Of a stretch of 64,000 nucleotides of DNA, positions 1-10,695 are shown piece after piece; the stretch's first letter is position 1, and every line of letters begins with the position of its first letter. The position numbers and the translations under genes are program-made. Below the pieces are notes generated by a model. That model did not search any database and was not told the origin of the DNA. It worked only from the letters and a program-made list of their open reading frames with translations. Source of the DNA: Sphingorhabdus profundilacus (GTDB taxonomy: Bacteria > Pseudomonadota > Alphaproteobacteria > Sphingomonadales > Sphingomonadaceae); the NCBI RefSeq assembly GCF_009769755.1, contig NZ_SDWJ01000001.1, forward strand, positions 1,302,001 to 1,366,000. Reading direction: 5' to 3'.

Positions 1-1988
1 CCGTCCGCATCGCCCATACTCAGCACCCGCACTTCGTCACCATATTTTTCGCCAAATAAAGCGAGCGCGCCGGCTGCGACAGCATCGTCCGGGGTCATCA
101 GCCGCGTCGAAACCAAACGATTGCCGCGGATTTGCGCGTTCACATCGGCTTCAATCTGCGCCATATCATCGGCGCTGACGGCCTGATTATGCGAGAAGTC
201 AAAGCGCAAGCGATCTGGCGCAACAAGGCTGCCCTTTTGGGTCACATGGCCGCCCAACCTGTTCCGCAACGCCGCGTGCAGCAGGTGGGTCGCGCTATGG
301 TTCGCGCGCAGGGCATCGCGGCGTTTAGTGTCTATTTTCAACGTGACGACATCGCCAACCTTGATCTCGCCGCTTTGCAGCGTGACCTGATGCGCGTGCA
401 ATCGTCCGAGAGGCTTGGCAGTGTCGGTCACTTCACCCCGCATGGACGCGCTGGTGATTGCGCCCGCATCGCCCATCTGCCCGCCACTTTCGCCGTAAAA
501 TGGGGTCTGGTTGGTAATCACCGTCACCGTGTCATTCGCGACAGCAGATTGCACCTCGACACCGTCATTGACGAGGGCCAGCACCTGACCTTCACCCTCA
601 CTGGCGGAATAACCGGTAAATTCGGTCGAACCGACGCGTTCGGCAATATCGAACCACACATCATCCGAAGCCTTGGCGCCCGATCCTTTCCACGCCGCCC
701 GCGCGCGTTCTTTTTGCGCCGTCATTGCCGCGTCAAAGCCAGCGGCATCAATGCCAAATCCTTGCGCGCGCAAGGCATCTTCGGTCAAATCATAGGGAAA
801 GCCGAACGTGTCATAAAGCTTGAATGCGGTCTCACCGGCAAGCGTATCGCCCACCTTCATGCCCGCCGTTGCTTCATCCAGAAGCTTCAGTCCCTTGTCC
901 AAGGTGCGACGAAACTGGGTCTCTTCCTGATTGAGGGTCGCCTCGATCAACTGTTGCGCGCGCACCAATTCGGGATAAGCGGCCCCCATTTCCGACACCA
1001 GATTGCCCACAAGGCGGTGCATCAAGGGTTCTTTCGCCCCCAGGATATGGGCATGGCGCATAGCGCGGCGCATGATGCGGCGCAGAACATAGCCGCGCCC
1101 TTCATTGGACGGCATGACCCCGTCGGCCAACAGGAAGCTGGTCGAACGCAAATGATCGGCAATGACCCGGTGGCTGGCCATCTGTTCGCCTTTGGCCTTG
1201 GTTCCCGTCAATTCCTGCGACGCAGCAATCAGGGATTTGAACGTGTCGGTATCGTAATTGTCGTGCACACCCTGCAACACCGCCGCGATGCGTTCCAGAC
1301 CCATGCCGGTGTCGATCGACGGTTTGGGCAAAGCGGTCTGCGAGCCATCATCATGCCGTTCAAACTGCATGAAGACCAAGTTCCAGATTTCAACAAAGCG
1401 GTCGCCATCTTCATCCGGGCTTCCGGGAGGGCCGCCAAAAATATGGTCGCCATGATCGTAGAAAATTTCGCTGCATGGGCCGCATGGGCCGGTGTCACCC
1501 ATGGACCAGAAATTGTCATTGGTCGCAATCCGGATGATCCGTTCTTCAGGAAGTCCGGCGATCTTGCGCCACAGGTCGAACGCTTCGTCATCGGTATGAT
1601 AAACAGTGGTCGTCAGCCGGTGGGGATCAAGCCCCCAGACTTTCGTTAGCAATGTCCATGCATGAACAATCGCCTCTTCCTTGAAATAATCGCCGAACGA
1701 GAAATTGCCCAGCATTTCAAAGAAAGTATGGTGCCGCGCGGTATAGCCGACATTATCAAGGTCATTATGCTTGCCACCGGCGCGCACGCATTTCTGGCTC
1801 GACGTCGCGCGCGGAATCTCCCGGCTTTCAAGGCCCGTGAAGACATTTTTGAACGGCACCATCCCTGCGTTGACGAACATCAACGTCGGGTCATTATAGG
1901 GAACGAGCGGGGCAGACTGCACCACATCATGGCTGGCATTGCCGAAATAGTCGAGAAAACCGCGGCGGATATCATTTGTTGAGGTCAT
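1..1988 (-). CDS. alaS: Alanine--tRNA ligase (C-terminal part beyond window)
   Basis: Charges tRNA-Ala with alanine in the cytoplasm. The frame starts at an ATG at 1988 and stays open to base 1. The N-terminus reads as a class II AlaRS catalytic core: an RRGFLDYF start, then [11 protein letters not shown] and [20 protein letters not shown], with the [17 protein letters not shown] and [13 protein letters not shown] motifs further on. The last visible codons read [11 protein letters not shown], which in this family lies just before the zinc-binding CxGTH motif of the editing domain. About 662 of the roughly 880 residues are therefore present. It lies 76 bases downstream of the glutathione transferase on the same strand and follows recA, a common alphaproteobacterial order. 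Confidence 0.95.
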   Translation of the reverse strand, partial: MTSTNDIRRGFLDYFGNASHDVVQSAPLVPYNDPTLMFVNAGMVPFKNVFTGLESREIPRATSSQKCVRAGGKHNDLDNVGYTARHHTFFEMLGNFSFGDYFKEEAIVHAWTLLTKVWGLDPHRLTTTVYHTDDEAFDLWRKIAGLPEERIIRIATNDNFWSMGDTGPCGPCSEIFYDHGDHIFGGPPGSPDEDGDRFVEIWNLVFMQFERHDDGSQTALPKPSIDTGMGLERIAAVLQGVHDNYDTDTFKSLIAASQELTGTKAKGEQMASHRVIADHLRSTSFLLADGVMPSNEGRGYVLRRIMRRAMRHAHILGAKEPLMHRLVGNLVSEMGAAYPELVRAQQLIEATLNQEETQFRRTLDKGLKLLDEATAGMKVGDTLAGETAFKLYDTFGFPYDLTEDALRAQGFGIDAAGFDAAMTAQKERARAAWKGSGAKASDDVWFDIAERVGSTEFTGYSASEGEGQVLALVNDGVEVQSAVANDTVTVITNQTPFYGESGGQMGDAGAITSASMRGEVTDTAKPLGRLHAHQVTLQSGEIKVGDVVTLKIDTKRRDALRANHSATHLLHAALRNRLGGHVTQKGSLVAPDRLRFDFSHNQAVSADDMAQIEADVNAQIRGNRLVSTRLMTPDDAVAAGALALFGEKYGDEVRVLSMGDAD

Positions 1989-2064
1989 AGCGTGTGCGAC
2001 TTAGATGGATTTCTGCTTAGATGGAACCTGTAACGGACAGCATTTTGCGCCGATCCGTAAAAAT

Positions 2065-2691
2065 TCAGGCATAGGCATAAGGCCCACCTTTTTCGAGCGC
2101 CCGTTGAAAGGCAGGCCGCGCATGAATGGCGGCGACAAAGGCCGTAAGTTTAGGCTTGCCGGATGCATGGCCCATTTTGACAGCGGCTTCTGCTGGAAAA
2201 CTGAGCATGATATCTGCACCGGTCAGATTATCACCGACGAACCAGCCCGATGGCAAAAGCCGGTCTTCCATATATTGGAAATGGCTTTGCAATTGTTGAT
2301 CAATACGGGGACGGAGGGGAGCCGCTGCATCGCCAAGTCGTGCTGTATAGATGTTGAGCAAGATCGGCGTCATCGCCGAACCTTCGGCAAAGTGCAGATA
2401 TTCGAGATAGCGAATATGGTCAGCCGTCCCACGCGCAGGAACAAGATGGTCGCCGCCATGCCGTTCGCAAATATATTCAACGATTGCAGCTGATTCATAA
2501 ATGATATGGCCATCATCTTCAATCACCGGAGATTTACCCAGGGGGTGAATCGCCAGCAATTCGGGCGGGGCCAGGTTGGTGACGGCATCGCGCTGATGGT
2601 GGTGGATGGTATAGGGAATTTCCAATTCCTCCAGCAACCAGAGGATACGTTGGGAACGCGAATTGTTCAAATGATGTACGGTCAATGCCAT
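2065..2691 (-). CDS. Glutathione S-transferase family protein
   Basis: Predicted cytosolic glutathione transferase of 208 residues; the substrate is unknown. The N-terminal thioredoxin-like half contains SRSQRILWLLEELEIPY (residues about 10-26) and the glutathione-binding GKSPVIEDDGHIIYESAAIVEYI stretch (about 50-73, with the cis-Pro of SPVI). The helical C-terminal half follows, with SGWFVGDNLTGADIMLSFP as the N-capping and hydrophobic-staple region. The ATG at 2691 was chosen over a longer reading frame because AAGGA lies 7 bases upstream and the family fold starts here. The longer frame would run back into the recA terminator. Confidence 0.9.
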   Translation of the reverse strand: MALTVHHLNNSRSQRILWLLEELEIPYTIHHHQRDAVTNLAPPELLAIHPLGKSPVIEDDGHIIYESAAIVEYICERHGGDHLVPARGTADHIRYLEYLHFAEGSAMTPILLNIYTARLGDAAAPLRPRIDQQLQSHFQYMEDRLLPSGWFVGDNLTGADIMLSFPAEAAVKMGHASGKPKLTAFVAAIHARPAFQRALEKGGPYAYA

Positions 2692-2780
2692 TTTGCTGTC
2701 CTTGGATGCTGGTTTGTTAACTCGGCTGAACGTTAAAAAGGTTTTTTCGTTAAAGATAGCAAATGCTGACCCGGCCCCAA

Positions 2781-2817
2781 AAAGAATGACCCGCCCCGGG
2801 GTGGACCAGGGCGGGTC
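2781..2817 (-). terminator. Rho-independent terminator after recA
   Basis: A 9-bp perfect stem (GACCCGCCC at 2788-2796 and GGGCGGGTC at 2809-2817) with a 12-base loop. Read on the minus strand it is followed by ATTCTTTTT. It lies 57 bases after the recA stop and before the transferase gene. Confidence 0.8.
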
Positions 2818-2873
2818 GTAAGCATCGGTCTCAGGCAAGACCGCGCTTAATCCTCTTTAGGGGGAGAGGAAAT

Positions 2874-3959
2874 TTATTCGATGATATCATCTTCCGCGTC
2901 GGAACCGGTCATCATCACTTCGGCCACTTCCTCGGTCTTGCCGCGGATCGCGGCCTCAAGTTTTGCGGCCACTTCGGGATTTTCGGTCAGATAGGTTTTG
3001 GAGTTTTCACGCCCCTGCCCGATGCGGATCGAATCATAGCTGAACCAGCTGCCCGATTTTTCGACGATACCGGCCTTCACACCCAGATCGAGCAACTCGC
3101 CGGTCTTGGAAATGCCCTGCCCGTACATGATGTCGAATTCGACCTGCTTGAAGGGCGGTGCCACCTTGTTCTTCACAACCTTCACGCGGGTGGTGTTGCC
3201 GACAATATCCTCACCCTGCTTGATCTGGCCGGTGCGGCGGATGTCGAGACGGACCGATGCGTAGAATTTGAGCGCGTTACCGCCAGTCGTGGTTTCAGGC
3301 GAACCGTACATCACGCCGATTTTCATGCGGATCTGGTTGATGAAGATGACCATGCAGTTCGACCGGCTGATCGAACCTGTAATCTTGCGAAGCGCCTGGC
3401 TCATCAAACGGGCCTGCAGACCGACATGGCTGTCGCCCATTTCGCCCTCGATTTCGGCGCGTGGAACCAGCGCGGCCACCGAGTCGATGACCAAAATGTC
3501 GACGGCGTTGGACCGGACCAGCGTATCGGCAATTTCCAGCGCCTGTTCGCCCGTATCCGGCTGCGACACGATCAGATTATCGATATCGACGCCCAGTTTC
3601 TTGGCATAGGCGGGGTCGAGCGCATGTTCTGCGTCGATAAAGGCCGCCGTGCCCCCTGCCTTTTGCGCCTCCGCAATGGCGTGCAGGGTCAGGGTCGTCT
3701 TGCCCGAGCTTTCCGGACCGTAAATTTCAATCACACGCCCCTTTGGCAAACCGCCAATTCCGAGTGCGATGTCGAGGCCCAGCGAGCCGGTCGAAACCGC
3801 ATCAATGGCAATCGCCTCCCGACTACCCAGCTTCATGGCGGAACCCTTGCCAAAGGCGCGGTCAATCTGCGCCAACGCTGCTTCCAGCGCTTTATCACGA
3901 TCTGAACTGTTCATATTCTTTGCCTGAACTCCATCGATTACTTTAAGACTTGCTGCCAT
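2874..3959 (-). CDS. recA: Recombinase RecA
   Basis: Forms the filament on single-stranded DNA that drives homologous recombination and triggers LexA self-cleavage. It has 361 residues. Walker A is GPESSGKT at about 81-88, the Walker B strand is in [11 protein letters not shown], and [22 protein letters not shown] forms the L2 DNA-binding loop region. The C-terminus ends in an acidic tail (DAEDDIIE). The ATG at 3959 is preceded by TAAGGAG with good spacing. A frame opening at 4013 would add 18 residues without a ribosome site and would run through an SOS box, so it was not used. Two alphaproteobacterial SOS boxes lie upstream, so the gene is very probably DNA-damage inducible. Confidence 0.98.
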   Translation of the reverse strand: MAASLKVIDGVQAKNMNSSDRDKALEAALAQIDRAFGKGSAMKLGSREAIAIDAVSTGSLGLDIALGIGGLPKGRVIEIYGPESSGKTTLTLHAIAEAQKAGGTAAFIDAEHALDPAYAKKLGVDIDNLIVSQPDTGEQALEIADTLVRSNAVDILVIDSVAALVPRAEIEGEMGDSHVGLQARLMSQALRKITGSISRSNCMVIFINQIRMKIGVMYGSPETTTGGNALKFYASVRLDIRRTGQIKQGEDIVGNTTRVKVVKNKVAPPFKQVEFDIMYGQGISKTGELLDLGVKAGIVEKSGSWFSYDSIRIGQGRENSKTYLTENPEVAAKLEAAIRGKTEEVAEVMMTGSDAEDDIIE

Positions 3960-3991
3960 TTTTCCACTCCTTAGCGTCATGCCTGGGTCCG

Positions 3992-4006
3992 GAACATCAC
4001 CGGAAC
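3992..4006 (-). promoter_or_regulatory. SOS (LexA) box, gene-proximal copy
   Basis: On the minus strand this reads GTTC-CGGTGAT-GTTC, matching the alphaproteobacterial LexA site GTTC-N7-GTTC. It is 33 bases upstream of the recA start codon. It is the second such site in this promoter region and may lie downstream of the transcription start. Confidence 0.6.
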
Positions 4007-4036
4007 GAAGCATGATGTACGATATTTGTTCTAAAA

Positions 4037-4051
4037 GAACAAGAGCGGAAC
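4037..4051 (-). promoter_or_regulatory. SOS (LexA) box, gene-distal copy
   Basis: On the minus strand this reads GTTC-CGCTCTT-GTTC, a canonical alphaproteobacterial LexA operator. It partly overlaps a perfect palindrome GTTCT-AAA-AGAAC at 4028-4040. It lies about 78 bases upstream of the recA start in an AT-rich promoter region. Confidence 0.8.
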
Positions 4052-4111
4052 ATATTTTTTATTAGCGTTATTTTTTAGATAGTTAAACTGTTTTTTCTGA
4101 AAATCCCTGTT

Positions 4112-4130
4112 GTTGGGGACAGTCCCCAAC
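4112..4130 (-). terminator. Possible terminator hairpin after cckA
   Basis: GTTGGGG and CCCCAAC form a 7-bp stem with a 5-base loop, 10 bases after the cckA stop. On the minus strand it is followed by AACAGGGATTTTC, so the T-run is weak. It may be an inefficient terminator. Confidence 0.45.
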
Positions 4131-4139
4131 CCTTACGCC

Positions 4140-6545
4140 TTACTCCATCGCCATGGCATCATGCACAGCTTCTGCAATTTGCTGCACCGAAAAGGGTTTG
4201 GGCAGGAACGATACATTGTCCAGACTGATGGTTTCGCGCAATTGTTCCTCGGCATAGCCGGACATGAAGAGCAACCTTATGTCGCCAAATTGTCCACGCA
4301 AATTGCGGGCCATTGTCGGGCCGTCCATATTGGGCATCACCACATCGGACACGACAAGATCATAGCGTTTGCCATCTGCGAACAGCGCCAGCGCCTCTTC
4401 GCCGTCGCAGGCAGTTTCAACGACATAGCCCTGCCGGACCAGCGCGCGTTCCGCCACCGCGCGGACCATATCTTCATCCTCGACAATCAATATCCGGCCG
4501 CTGCCCCACAAATCCTTGGGCCGGTAAAATTCCTTTTTGCCGGTATCGGCCGCCGGGGCTTCGCCCACATGCACCGGAAGATAGATATCAAACCGTGTTC
4601 CCTGGCCCAATTCGGATTCGGCAAAGATGAACCCGCCAGATTGTTTTACAATACCATAGACCGTCGACAGGCCAAGACCCGTGCCCTTGCCCACTTCCTT
4701 GGTCGTAAAAAACGGTTCGAAGATCTTGCCCAGATTTTCCTTGGATATGCCCGTTCCACTATCTTCCACCGACAGCAAGGCATAGTCGCCAATGGGCAAA
4801 ATATCGCTGCCCATCGCGCGGACATCATCCTGCGACACCGATTTGGTGCTGATATGCACCACGCCGCCCTTGTCCATCGCGTCACGGGCATTCAGGCCCA
4901 GATTAACAATGACCTGTTCAAGCTGGCCCGGGTCAGCGCGCACCGGCCCCAGTGAACGGCCATGATGCACTTCCAACCGGACAGTTTCACCAAGCAGGCG
5001 TTTGAGCAAGCTGGACACATCGGCGACCACATCGGGCAATTGCAATATCTGCGGTCGCAAGGTTTGCTGCCGCGAAAAGGCGAGCAATTGCCGCGTCAGG
5101 CTGGCCGCGCGATTGGAATTATTCTTGATCTGCTGGATATCGTCATAATCGCCATCACCCGGCTGGTGCCGCAACAGCATCAGGTCGCAATAGCCAATGA
5201 TCGCGGTCAGGATATTGTTGAAATCATGCGCCACACCGCCGGCCAGCTGCCCGATGGATTCCATCTTCGTTTGTTGTGCGACCTGCCGTTTTAGCTTCGT
5301 TTCCTCGCTATTATCTTTCAGGCCGAGCAGCACCGCCGCCTCACCCAAGCCACGCACACCGGCAATGGAAAGCGCGATAACCTCGTCCGGACGTTCTTTA
5401 AGGCGGACCGCGATATCGCCCGATGTCATCGCACCACTGCCATAGCGGCGGATGCTGTCGAGCACGGCGGCGGTATCTTCGGCTATGACAAGATCGCCGG
5501 GATAGGGAGGAATCGCCTCTGGCGACAGGTCAAGCACCCGGGCAAAGGCATCATTGGCAAATAGAAACCGGCCGTTGCGGTCGACCAGCGCCAGCCCCAA
5601 AGGCAGCGTCGATAAAAGCTGTTCGACATGCGCCAGGGCAAGGCCGCGTTCAACCTTTGCCCCTTCCTCATCGACGGCGAGCAGCAAGGATGATCCATCC
5701 GCCTTTTCTTCGGCCAATGCGATATTCAACAGGCGGATCGGCAAGCCGCGCCGACCTTCTCGTTCGAAAAACACGCTGCCGCCTTCGTCCATCCGCATAT
5801 AGCTGGCAAACGGCTTTCCAGTAATGACGTCAGTGTCGCTGCCGGTGGCGCGTAATGTGAAGGCGATATTGGCGGCGCGAATATGGCCATCGGCTCCTAT
5901 GGACACAGCCATGATTCCATTTTGCGCCATGGCCCGGCCGATGCGCCCGCTGACCAGTTCCATCGCCCGGCTTTCGATATCCAGCCGCTCGATCACGGCC
6001 AGCCGCCACAGCAGATATTCATCCGCCGTTCCGGCCCGCGCGACCTTTACACTATATTGCCGATCGCCCATCGACAGCACGTCAATCCGTGCGCTGCCGT
6101 CGCGCCATGCGGCGCGACCTGCGGTAACCAGAAATTCGCGGTTGGCATCGTCAACACCCAGATCTGGCGGCGCTTTCAACCCGGGAAAGGCTTTGATAAA
6201 ATGGTCATTGGCGCACACCAGACGACCGGCGCGGTCACTTATTGCAATGGCGGCGGCGCTCAACTGTGCGGCGGCGTGGGTAATCGACCAGTCAGGTGGC
6301 AACATCTGCGCTGTCACCTCGACCGGGCGGGTGCGCCGGACAAAATTGACCAGTCCCCACGCCGCGATCATCGCAGCGGCGCAGCTTCCCAGCAGCACCG
6401 GATTTTCAGTTACAACCCATAAAATGCCGAGCGAGACGAGTGTCGCACCCGCCAGCCACAATATGGGTTGAAACTCGACCTGCGAAGCGTCCTCCCCCTC
6501 CTGCCCGAAAAGTGTCAATTGCGGTGGGGGGACTCGGCTAGTCAA
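4140..6545 (-). CDS. cckA: Hybrid sensor histidine kinase CckA
   Basis: Membrane kinase at the top of the CckA-ChpT-CtrA relay that governs cell cycle, motility and differentiation in alphaproteobacteria. It has 801 residues. Two membrane segments lie at about 27-45 and 50-68, and PAS-like regions at about 90-200 and 310-410. The HisKA domain has the phospho-acceptor H440 in [12 protein letters not shown]. The ATPase motifs are [18 protein letters not shown] and [15 protein letters not shown]-terminal receiver carries D734 in [12 protein letters not shown]. The start is a TTG at 6545 preceded by AAGGAA, and the next in-frame ATG (about residue 60) would remove a membrane segment. The M13 peptidase stop codon lies 9 bases upstream and overlaps this ribosome site, suggesting coupled translation. 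Confidence 0.95.
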   Translation of the reverse strand: MTSRVPPPQLTLFGQEGEDASQVEFQPILWLAGATLVSLGILWVVTENPVLLGSCAAAMIAAWGLVNFVRRTRPVEVTAQMLPPDWSITHAAAQLSAAAIAISDRAGRLVCANDHFIKAFPGLKAPPDLGVDDANREFLVTAGRAAWRDGSARIDVLSMGDRQYSVKVARAGTADEYLLWRLAVIERLDIESRAMELVSGRIGRAMAQNGIMAVSIGADGHIRAANIAFTLRATGSDTDVITGKPFASYMRMDEGGSVFFEREGRRGLPIRLLNIALAEEKADGSSLLLAVDEEGAKVERGLALAHVEQLLSTLPLGLALVDRNGRFLFANDAFARVLDLSPEAIPPYPGDLVIAEDTAAVLDSIRRYGSGAMTSGDIAVRLKERPDEVIALSIAGVRGLGEAAVLLGLKDNSEETKLKRQVAQQTKMESIGQLAGGVAHDFNNILTAIIGYCDLMLLRHQPGDGDYDDIQQIKNNSNRAASLTRQLLAFSRQQTLRPQILQLPDVVADVSSLLKRLLGETVRLEVHHGRSLGPVRADPGQLEQVIVNLGLNARDAMDKGGVVHISTKSVSQDDVRAMGSDILPIGDYALLSVEDSGTGISKENLGKIFEPFFTTKEVGKGTGLGLSTVYGIVKQSGGFIFAESELGQGTRFDIYLPVHVGEAPAADTGKKEFYRPKDLWGSGRILIVEDEDMVRAVAERALVRQGYVVETACDGEEALALFADGKRYDLVVSDVVMPNMDGPTMARNLRGQFGDIRLLFMSGYAEEQLRETISLDNVSFLPKPFSVQQIAEAVHDAMAME

Positions 6546-6554
6546 ATTGGTTCC

Positions 6555-8600
6555 TTACCAGATGCGGACGCGTTCCTCGGGTTTGAGGTATAATTTGCCG
6601 TCCGCTTTCGGCTGGAACGCATCGTACCATTTGTCAAGATTGCGTACCACCCATACCCGCTGGGCCGAAGGGCTGTGCGGGTCGGTTATCAACCGCTGAC
6701 GCAAATTGGCCTCGCGATAATTGCGCCGCCAAACCTGCGCCCAGCCCAGGAAAAAGCGCTGATCGCCGGTCATGCCATCGATAACCGGCGCCTCTTTGCC
6801 GTTCAAAGACGTGCGATAGGCATCATAAGCAATGGTCAATCCGGCCAAATCTCCAATATTCTCGCCCAGCGTAAATTCGCCCTTCACCGATGCGTCGGGG
6901 AAAATCTGATAGGCATCATATTGCGCGATCAGTTGCTTTCCAGCGGCCTCAAACGCCTTGACGTCGCTTTCGGTCCACCAGTCGGCCAGCTTGCCATTCT
7001 GGTCATATTTCGCGCCCTGATCATCGAAATGGTGGCTGACCTCATGCCCGATAACCGCGCCGATGCCGCCATAGTTGACGGCTGGGTCCGCCTTGGGGTC
7101 AAAGAAAGGCGGCTGCAAAATCGCAGCGGGAAAGACGATTTCGTTCATACCGAAATTCGCATAGGCGTTCACCGTTTGCGGCAACATGCCCCATTCCCAG
7201 CGGCGGATGGGACCGCCAAGCTTGGAGATATTATCATCAAAGCCCCATTGGTTGGACCGCATATCATTGCCAAACAGGTCGCCCCGCACGATTTTGAGCT
7301 TGGAATAATCTTTCCATCGGTCGGGATAGCCGATCTTGGTCGTGAAATTGGCCAGCTTTGCCCGGGCCTTGACCTTGGTTTCGGGCTGCATCCACGAAAG
7401 ATTGTCAATTCGGCGACCCAATGCAGCAAGGACATTTTGCACCAGAACATTCATCGATGCCTTGGTTTCGGGCGGGAAATATTTGGCGGCATAGGCTTTG
7501 CCCACTTCGTCACCCAATGTACCCTCGGTCAACGCCACGCCGCGTTTCCAGCGCGGTTCGCGCTGGGGTGTGCCCTGCAAAGTGGTGCCATAAAATGCAA
7601 ATGTGGTGTCCGAAACCGAATCAGGCAACACATTGGAATAGGCCGCCAGACTGTTGACGATCATCTGGTCCTTCAGAACGGCCAAATCGGTCTCGGCAAA
7701 AATCTTTGAAATGCCGGTGATGGCGCTTGGTTGTCCCACGACGACTTCGGTAATGTTCTTGCTGACACCTGTCAGCACCGATGACAGCTTCAGGCCGGGC
7801 GTGATACCGTCCAACTGCGCCAAAGTCATCTTGTTGTAGGTTTTGGTCGCGTCCGAACTATCTTCCCTAGTCCATTGAACTTCTGCAATTTTCTTTTCCA
7901 TTGCAAAAATGGCATCGGCGCGCGCCGCAGGGTTCTTCTCCCCCGCCAAAGTCAGCATCTTGCCCAGATATTCCTTATAGGCCTTGCGAATGGACTCGAA
8001 TTTGTCATTTTCGACCAGATACATGTCGCGGTCGGGCAAACCGGTTCCGCCCTGGAAAATCTGGAAAATATAAGCTTCGGGATTTTTATCGTCCTGCCCC
8101 ACAAAACCGCCGAACAATGCGCCCACGCCGTTGCGCGCTGCGGTCGGCAGCAGCTTTTCAAACGCCGCCTTGCTCTTGATGCCACGCACCTGTTTCAGCC
8201 ATGGCTGGATGGGCTTCAGACCTTTTTTCTCGACTGTCGCGATATCCAGATAGCTCGCATAGACGTCACCTGCCTTGCTGCCCTTCACATCCTTTTCCGC
8301 ATCCAGCACCAGCTTTACCCGATCTTTCGACAAGTCGTCGAGCGCGGTAAACATGCCATAGTTGGACTTGTCGGCCGGAATTTCGGTCTTTGCCGCCCAT
8401 TTGCCATTGGCAAAAAGGTAGAAATCATCGCCCGGCGCAACCGATGCGTCCATGCCGCTATCGTCAAAACCAAAGCTGCCCAATTGTGGGCCGTCCTTGG
8501 CCGGTGCATCTGCGGCCGGCGCTGTCTGCGCCAAGGCCGGCGAGGCCAAAGCCAATGTGGATACAGACGCGGCCAAAGCCATTTGTTTCAAGAATTTCAT
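6555..8600 (-). CDS. M13 family zinc metallopeptidase (neprilysin/PepO-like)
   Basis: Exported peptidase of 681 residues, about the usual M13 length, expected to cleave oligopeptides in the periplasm. A signal peptide (MKFLKQMALAASVSTLALA...ALAQ) is followed by the M13 N-terminal lobe. The catalytic HEVSH zinc motif is at about 519-523, and the third zinc ligand is in GENIGDLAG (E580). A conserved tryptophan ends the protein (VRIW). The ATG at 8600 was preferred to a TTG two codons earlier because GGGGAG sits 7 bases in front of it. The cckA start follows the stop by only 9 bases, so the two are probably one transcript. Confidence 0.92.
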   Translation of the reverse strand: MKFLKQMALAASVSTLALASPALAQTAPAADAPAKDGPQLGSFGFDDSGMDASVAPGDDFYLFANGKWAAKTEIPADKSNYGMFTALDDLSKDRVKLVLDAEKDVKGSKAGDVYASYLDIATVEKKGLKPIQPWLKQVRGIKSKAAFEKLLPTAARNGVGALFGGFVGQDDKNPEAYIFQIFQGGTGLPDRDMYLVENDKFESIRKAYKEYLGKMLTLAGEKNPAARADAIFAMEKKIAEVQWTREDSSDATKTYNKMTLAQLDGITPGLKLSSVLTGVSKNITEVVVGQPSAITGISKIFAETDLAVLKDQMIVNSLAAYSNVLPDSVSDTTFAFYGTTLQGTPQREPRWKRGVALTEGTLGDEVGKAYAAKYFPPETKASMNVLVQNVLAALGRRIDNLSWMQPETKVKARAKLANFTTKIGYPDRWKDYSKLKIVRGDLFGNDMRSNQWGFDDNISKLGGPIRRWEWGMLPQTVNAYANFGMNEIVFPAAILQPPFFDPKADPAVNYGGIGAVIGHEVSHHFDDQGAKYDQNGKLADWWTESDVKAFEAAGKQLIAQYDAYQIFPDASVKGEFTLGENIGDLAGLTIAYDAYRTSLNGKEAPVIDGMTGDQRFFLGWAQVWRRNYREANLRQRLITDPHSPSAQRVWVVRNLDKWYDAFQPKADGKLYLKPEERVRIW

Positions 8601-8662
8601 GTTCAACTCCCCATAGCTAAAGTGGGAGCCGGTCTATAATCCTGCCGAAAAGGCGCGAGTGC

Positions 8663-9229
8663 TTATCTACTAGCGGCAATAGCTTTCGACCGGCGTCGCC
8701 ATTTCGAGCTGATCCACCAACGCCAGAACCATGCCGCGAGCACATATCCGACGGCCGCGGCCACGATTGAAATAATCGCAAGCCCCGCAACGCCCTGAAC
8801 AAGCGCCAATGGAGCCTCAGTCCAGAGGAAATCGAGCCATTGTGACAAAGGCGCACCTGACTCGATCAATTCATAAAAGCGACCCGAACCTCCACTGAGC
8901 CGCAAAACCGATTCGCCGACATAAACCGATGCAATCAGGATGAACGGCGTGGTCGCAGGCATGCTCAAAAAGGTCATGGCCGCGCCGATCGGAATATTGG
9001 CGCGCGCCGGAAGGGCAAGCAATGCCACCCCGGCGATCTGGACACCGGGTATCAAGAGGAAAATCCCGACGAGCAATCCAAGCGCAACCCCGCGCGGGAC
9101 CGAGCGGCGCGTAAAACGCCACAAGGCAGGGTGAAACACCCGCTTGGCAAATGGGCGCAGAAAACGGCTGCGTTCAAAGCTGTCGCGGGTCGGGGCCTGC
9201 CTGTTTATCCAAGCGCCTATTCTGCTCAT
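8663..9229 (-). CDS. DUF2062 domain membrane protein
   Basis: Inner-membrane protein of 188 residues, function unknown. The DUF2062 core is visible: [26 protein letters not shown] (about 43-68), then [22 protein letters not shown], then a last long hydrophobic segment near 145-168 and a basic tail ([12 protein letters not shown]). The start ATG at 9229 overlaps the smpB stop by 4 bases (ATGA). A longer frame starting at 9268 lies inside smpB and was rejected. It is the last gene of dapA-smpB-DUF2062. Confidence 0.85.
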   Translation of the reverse strand: MSRIGAWINRQAPTRDSFERSRFLRPFAKRVFHPALWRFTRRSVPRGVALGLLVGIFLLIPGVQIAGVALLALPARANIPIGAAMTFLSMPATTPFILIASVYVGESVLRLSGGSGRFYELIESGAPLSQWLDFLWTEAPLALVQGVAGLAIISIVAAAVGYVLAAWFWRWWISSKWRRRSKAIAASR

Positions 9230-9708
9230 CCACGGTCTCGCATGATACGTCCCTGTTCGCGCTTCCAATCGCGTTCTTTTTCCGTTGCCCGTTTGTCGGG
9301 CGCCTTTTTGCCCTTGGCCAGCGCCAGTTCCACCTTTGCCCGTCCTTTACCATTGAAATAGATCGACAGTGGGACAAGCGTCATGCCCTGACGCATCACA
9401 GCACCATGCAGCTTGTATATTTCACGAAGATTAAGGAGCAATTTACGGGGGCGCTTGGGTTCGTGATTGTAGCGATTTCCGTGGCTGAATTCGGGAATAT
9501 TGGCATTGATCAGCCAGATTTGGTCATCCTTGACCTCGGCATAGCTCTCCGCAATCGACCCTTCGCCAAAGCGCAGCGATTTGACTTCGGTCCCGGTCAG
9601 CACGATCCCGGCCTCATATTTATCGTCGATATGGTAGTCATACCGTGCGCGCCGGTTTTCGGCGACGGTTTTGACTTTGTTAAACTCTTCGGTTTTGGGA
9701 CGCGACAT
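9226..9708 (-). CDS. smpB: SsrA-binding protein SmpB
   Basis: Binds tmRNA and brings it to stalled ribosomes for trans-translation. The 160 residues show the SmpB fold: [29 protein letters not shown], then [23 protein letters not shown], then a basic C-terminal tail ([29 protein letters not shown]) that reads the ribosomal channel. The ATG at 9708 shares one base with the dapA stop (TGATG). The partner RNA is encoded about 26 kb away at 35.7-36.1 kb. Confidence 0.97.
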   Translation of the reverse strand: MSRPKTEEFNKVKTVAENRRARYDYHIDDKYEAGIVLTGTEVKSLRFGEGSIAESYAEVKDDQIWLINANIPEFSHGNRYNHEPKRPRKLLLNLREIYKLHGAVMRQGMTLVPLSIYFNGKGRAKVELALAKGKKAPDKRATEKERDWKREQGRIMRDRG

Positions 9709-10607
9709 CAAATAAGTCCTGCATTCTCCAAAGAAATAAGTCCTGCATTCTCCAAAGCGACGTCAACCTGACGACGGCTAGCCTCGCTCGGCGGGGTCAT
9801 GGGAAGGCGCAATTCGGTGGGGAAGCCCTCGATTACGCGCGACAAGGCATATTTGATCGGCCCCGGCGATGCATCAGAAAATAGCGCCAAATGAAGCGGA
9901 TAGAGCTTATCATTCAGATTACGCGCCAACTCATAGTCCCCCGACGCACAGGCCGCCTGAAACTCCGCGCACAGCTTCGGCGCGACGTTGGCGGTCACTG
10001 AAATGCAGCCCACCCCGCCCGCAGCGTTGAAGGCGAGCGATTGTTCATCGACACCCGACAACAGGCAGAAGTCCGGACCACAGGCGAGACGATGGTCGGT
10101 TACCCGCGGCATATCGCCGCTCGCGTCCTTGATGCCGATAACGGTCGGCAGCTGCGCCAGCCGCGCCACAGTCTCGGGCTTGATGTCCGTCACCGTCCGC
10201 GCCGGGACGTTGTACAGCACGATCGGCAGGTCATTTTTCTTCGTCATGGCCTCAAAATGGGCGTAAATGCCCTCCTGATTGGGCCGGTTGTAATAAGGCG
10301 CAACCACGAGTCCCGCCGCAGCCCCGCTCTTTTTCGAAAAATTGAGGTGCAGGATCGCGTTGTTCGTATCATTCGACCCGCATCCCGCAATCACCGGCAC
10401 GCGCCCGGCGGCCTGTTCAATACACACCTCAATCACGCGATGATGCTCTGCATTGGACAGCGTCGATGCTTCTCCAGTGGTCCCGGCAGGTACCAATGCG
10501 CTTGATCCCTGCTCGATTTGCCAGTCAATCAAGGCCCGAAAATGCTTCTCGCTAAACGCTCCGTCGCAAAAAGGAGTCACTAGAGCGGGTATTGAGCCTG
10601 AAAACAT
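9708..10607 (-). CDS. dapA: 4-hydroxy-tetrahydrodipicolinate synthase
   Basis: Condenses pyruvate with aspartate semialdehyde, the first committed step of lysine and diaminopimelate synthesis. It has 299 residues. The pyruvate-binding motif is GTTGEAS (about 42-48), the proton-relay tyrosine is Y132 in VLYNVPART, and the Schiff-base lysine is K160 in GIKDASGD. The C-terminus is unusual, with [14 protein letters not shown] arising from a perfect 24-base tandem duplication that ends at the smpB start. A good ribosome site (AAGGAG) does not stand directly before this ATG, but the protein begins at the expected residue. It is the first gene of the dapA-smpB-DUF2062 group. Confidence 0.96.
   Translation of the reverse strand: MFSGSIPALVTPFCDGAFSEKHFRALIDWQIEQGSSALVPAGTTGEASTLSNAEHHRVIEVCIEQAAGRVPVIAGCGSNDTNNAILHLNFSKKSGAAAGLVVAPYYNRPNQEGIYAHFEAMTKKNDLPIVLYNVPARTVTDIKPETVARLAQLPTVIGIKDASGDMPRVTDHRLACGPDFCLLSGVDEQSLAFNAAGGVGCISVTANVAPKLCAEFQAACASGDYELARNLNDKLYPLHLALFSDASPGPIKYALSRVIEGFPTELRLPMTPPSEASRRQVDVALENAGLISLENAGLI
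9710..9757. repeat. 24-bp perfect tandem duplication at the dapA 3' end
   Basis: Two identical 24-base copies (9710-9733 and 9734-9757). The unit is eight codons long, so it adds eight residues (LENAGLIS) to DapA without a frame shift. The last copy leads into the TGATG overlap with smpB. Confidence 0.95.
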
Positions 10608-10695
10608 GGCAAATATCTTTCAATTTGGACCATAGGGTTAATCTATGGGGAATATAGTCGTTCGTTCAGCACCTGATAAGGATGGGGCACATAAT

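Noticed and set aside
132-1649. 505-codon frame on the plus strand
   Set aside because: It is antisense to alaS, which has full family motifs; the frame is a by-product of GC-rich codon positions.
3960-4013. Longer N-terminus for RecA from 4013
   Set aside because: No ribosome site, and it would place an SOS box within coding sequence; the ATG at 3959 has a strong AAGGAG.
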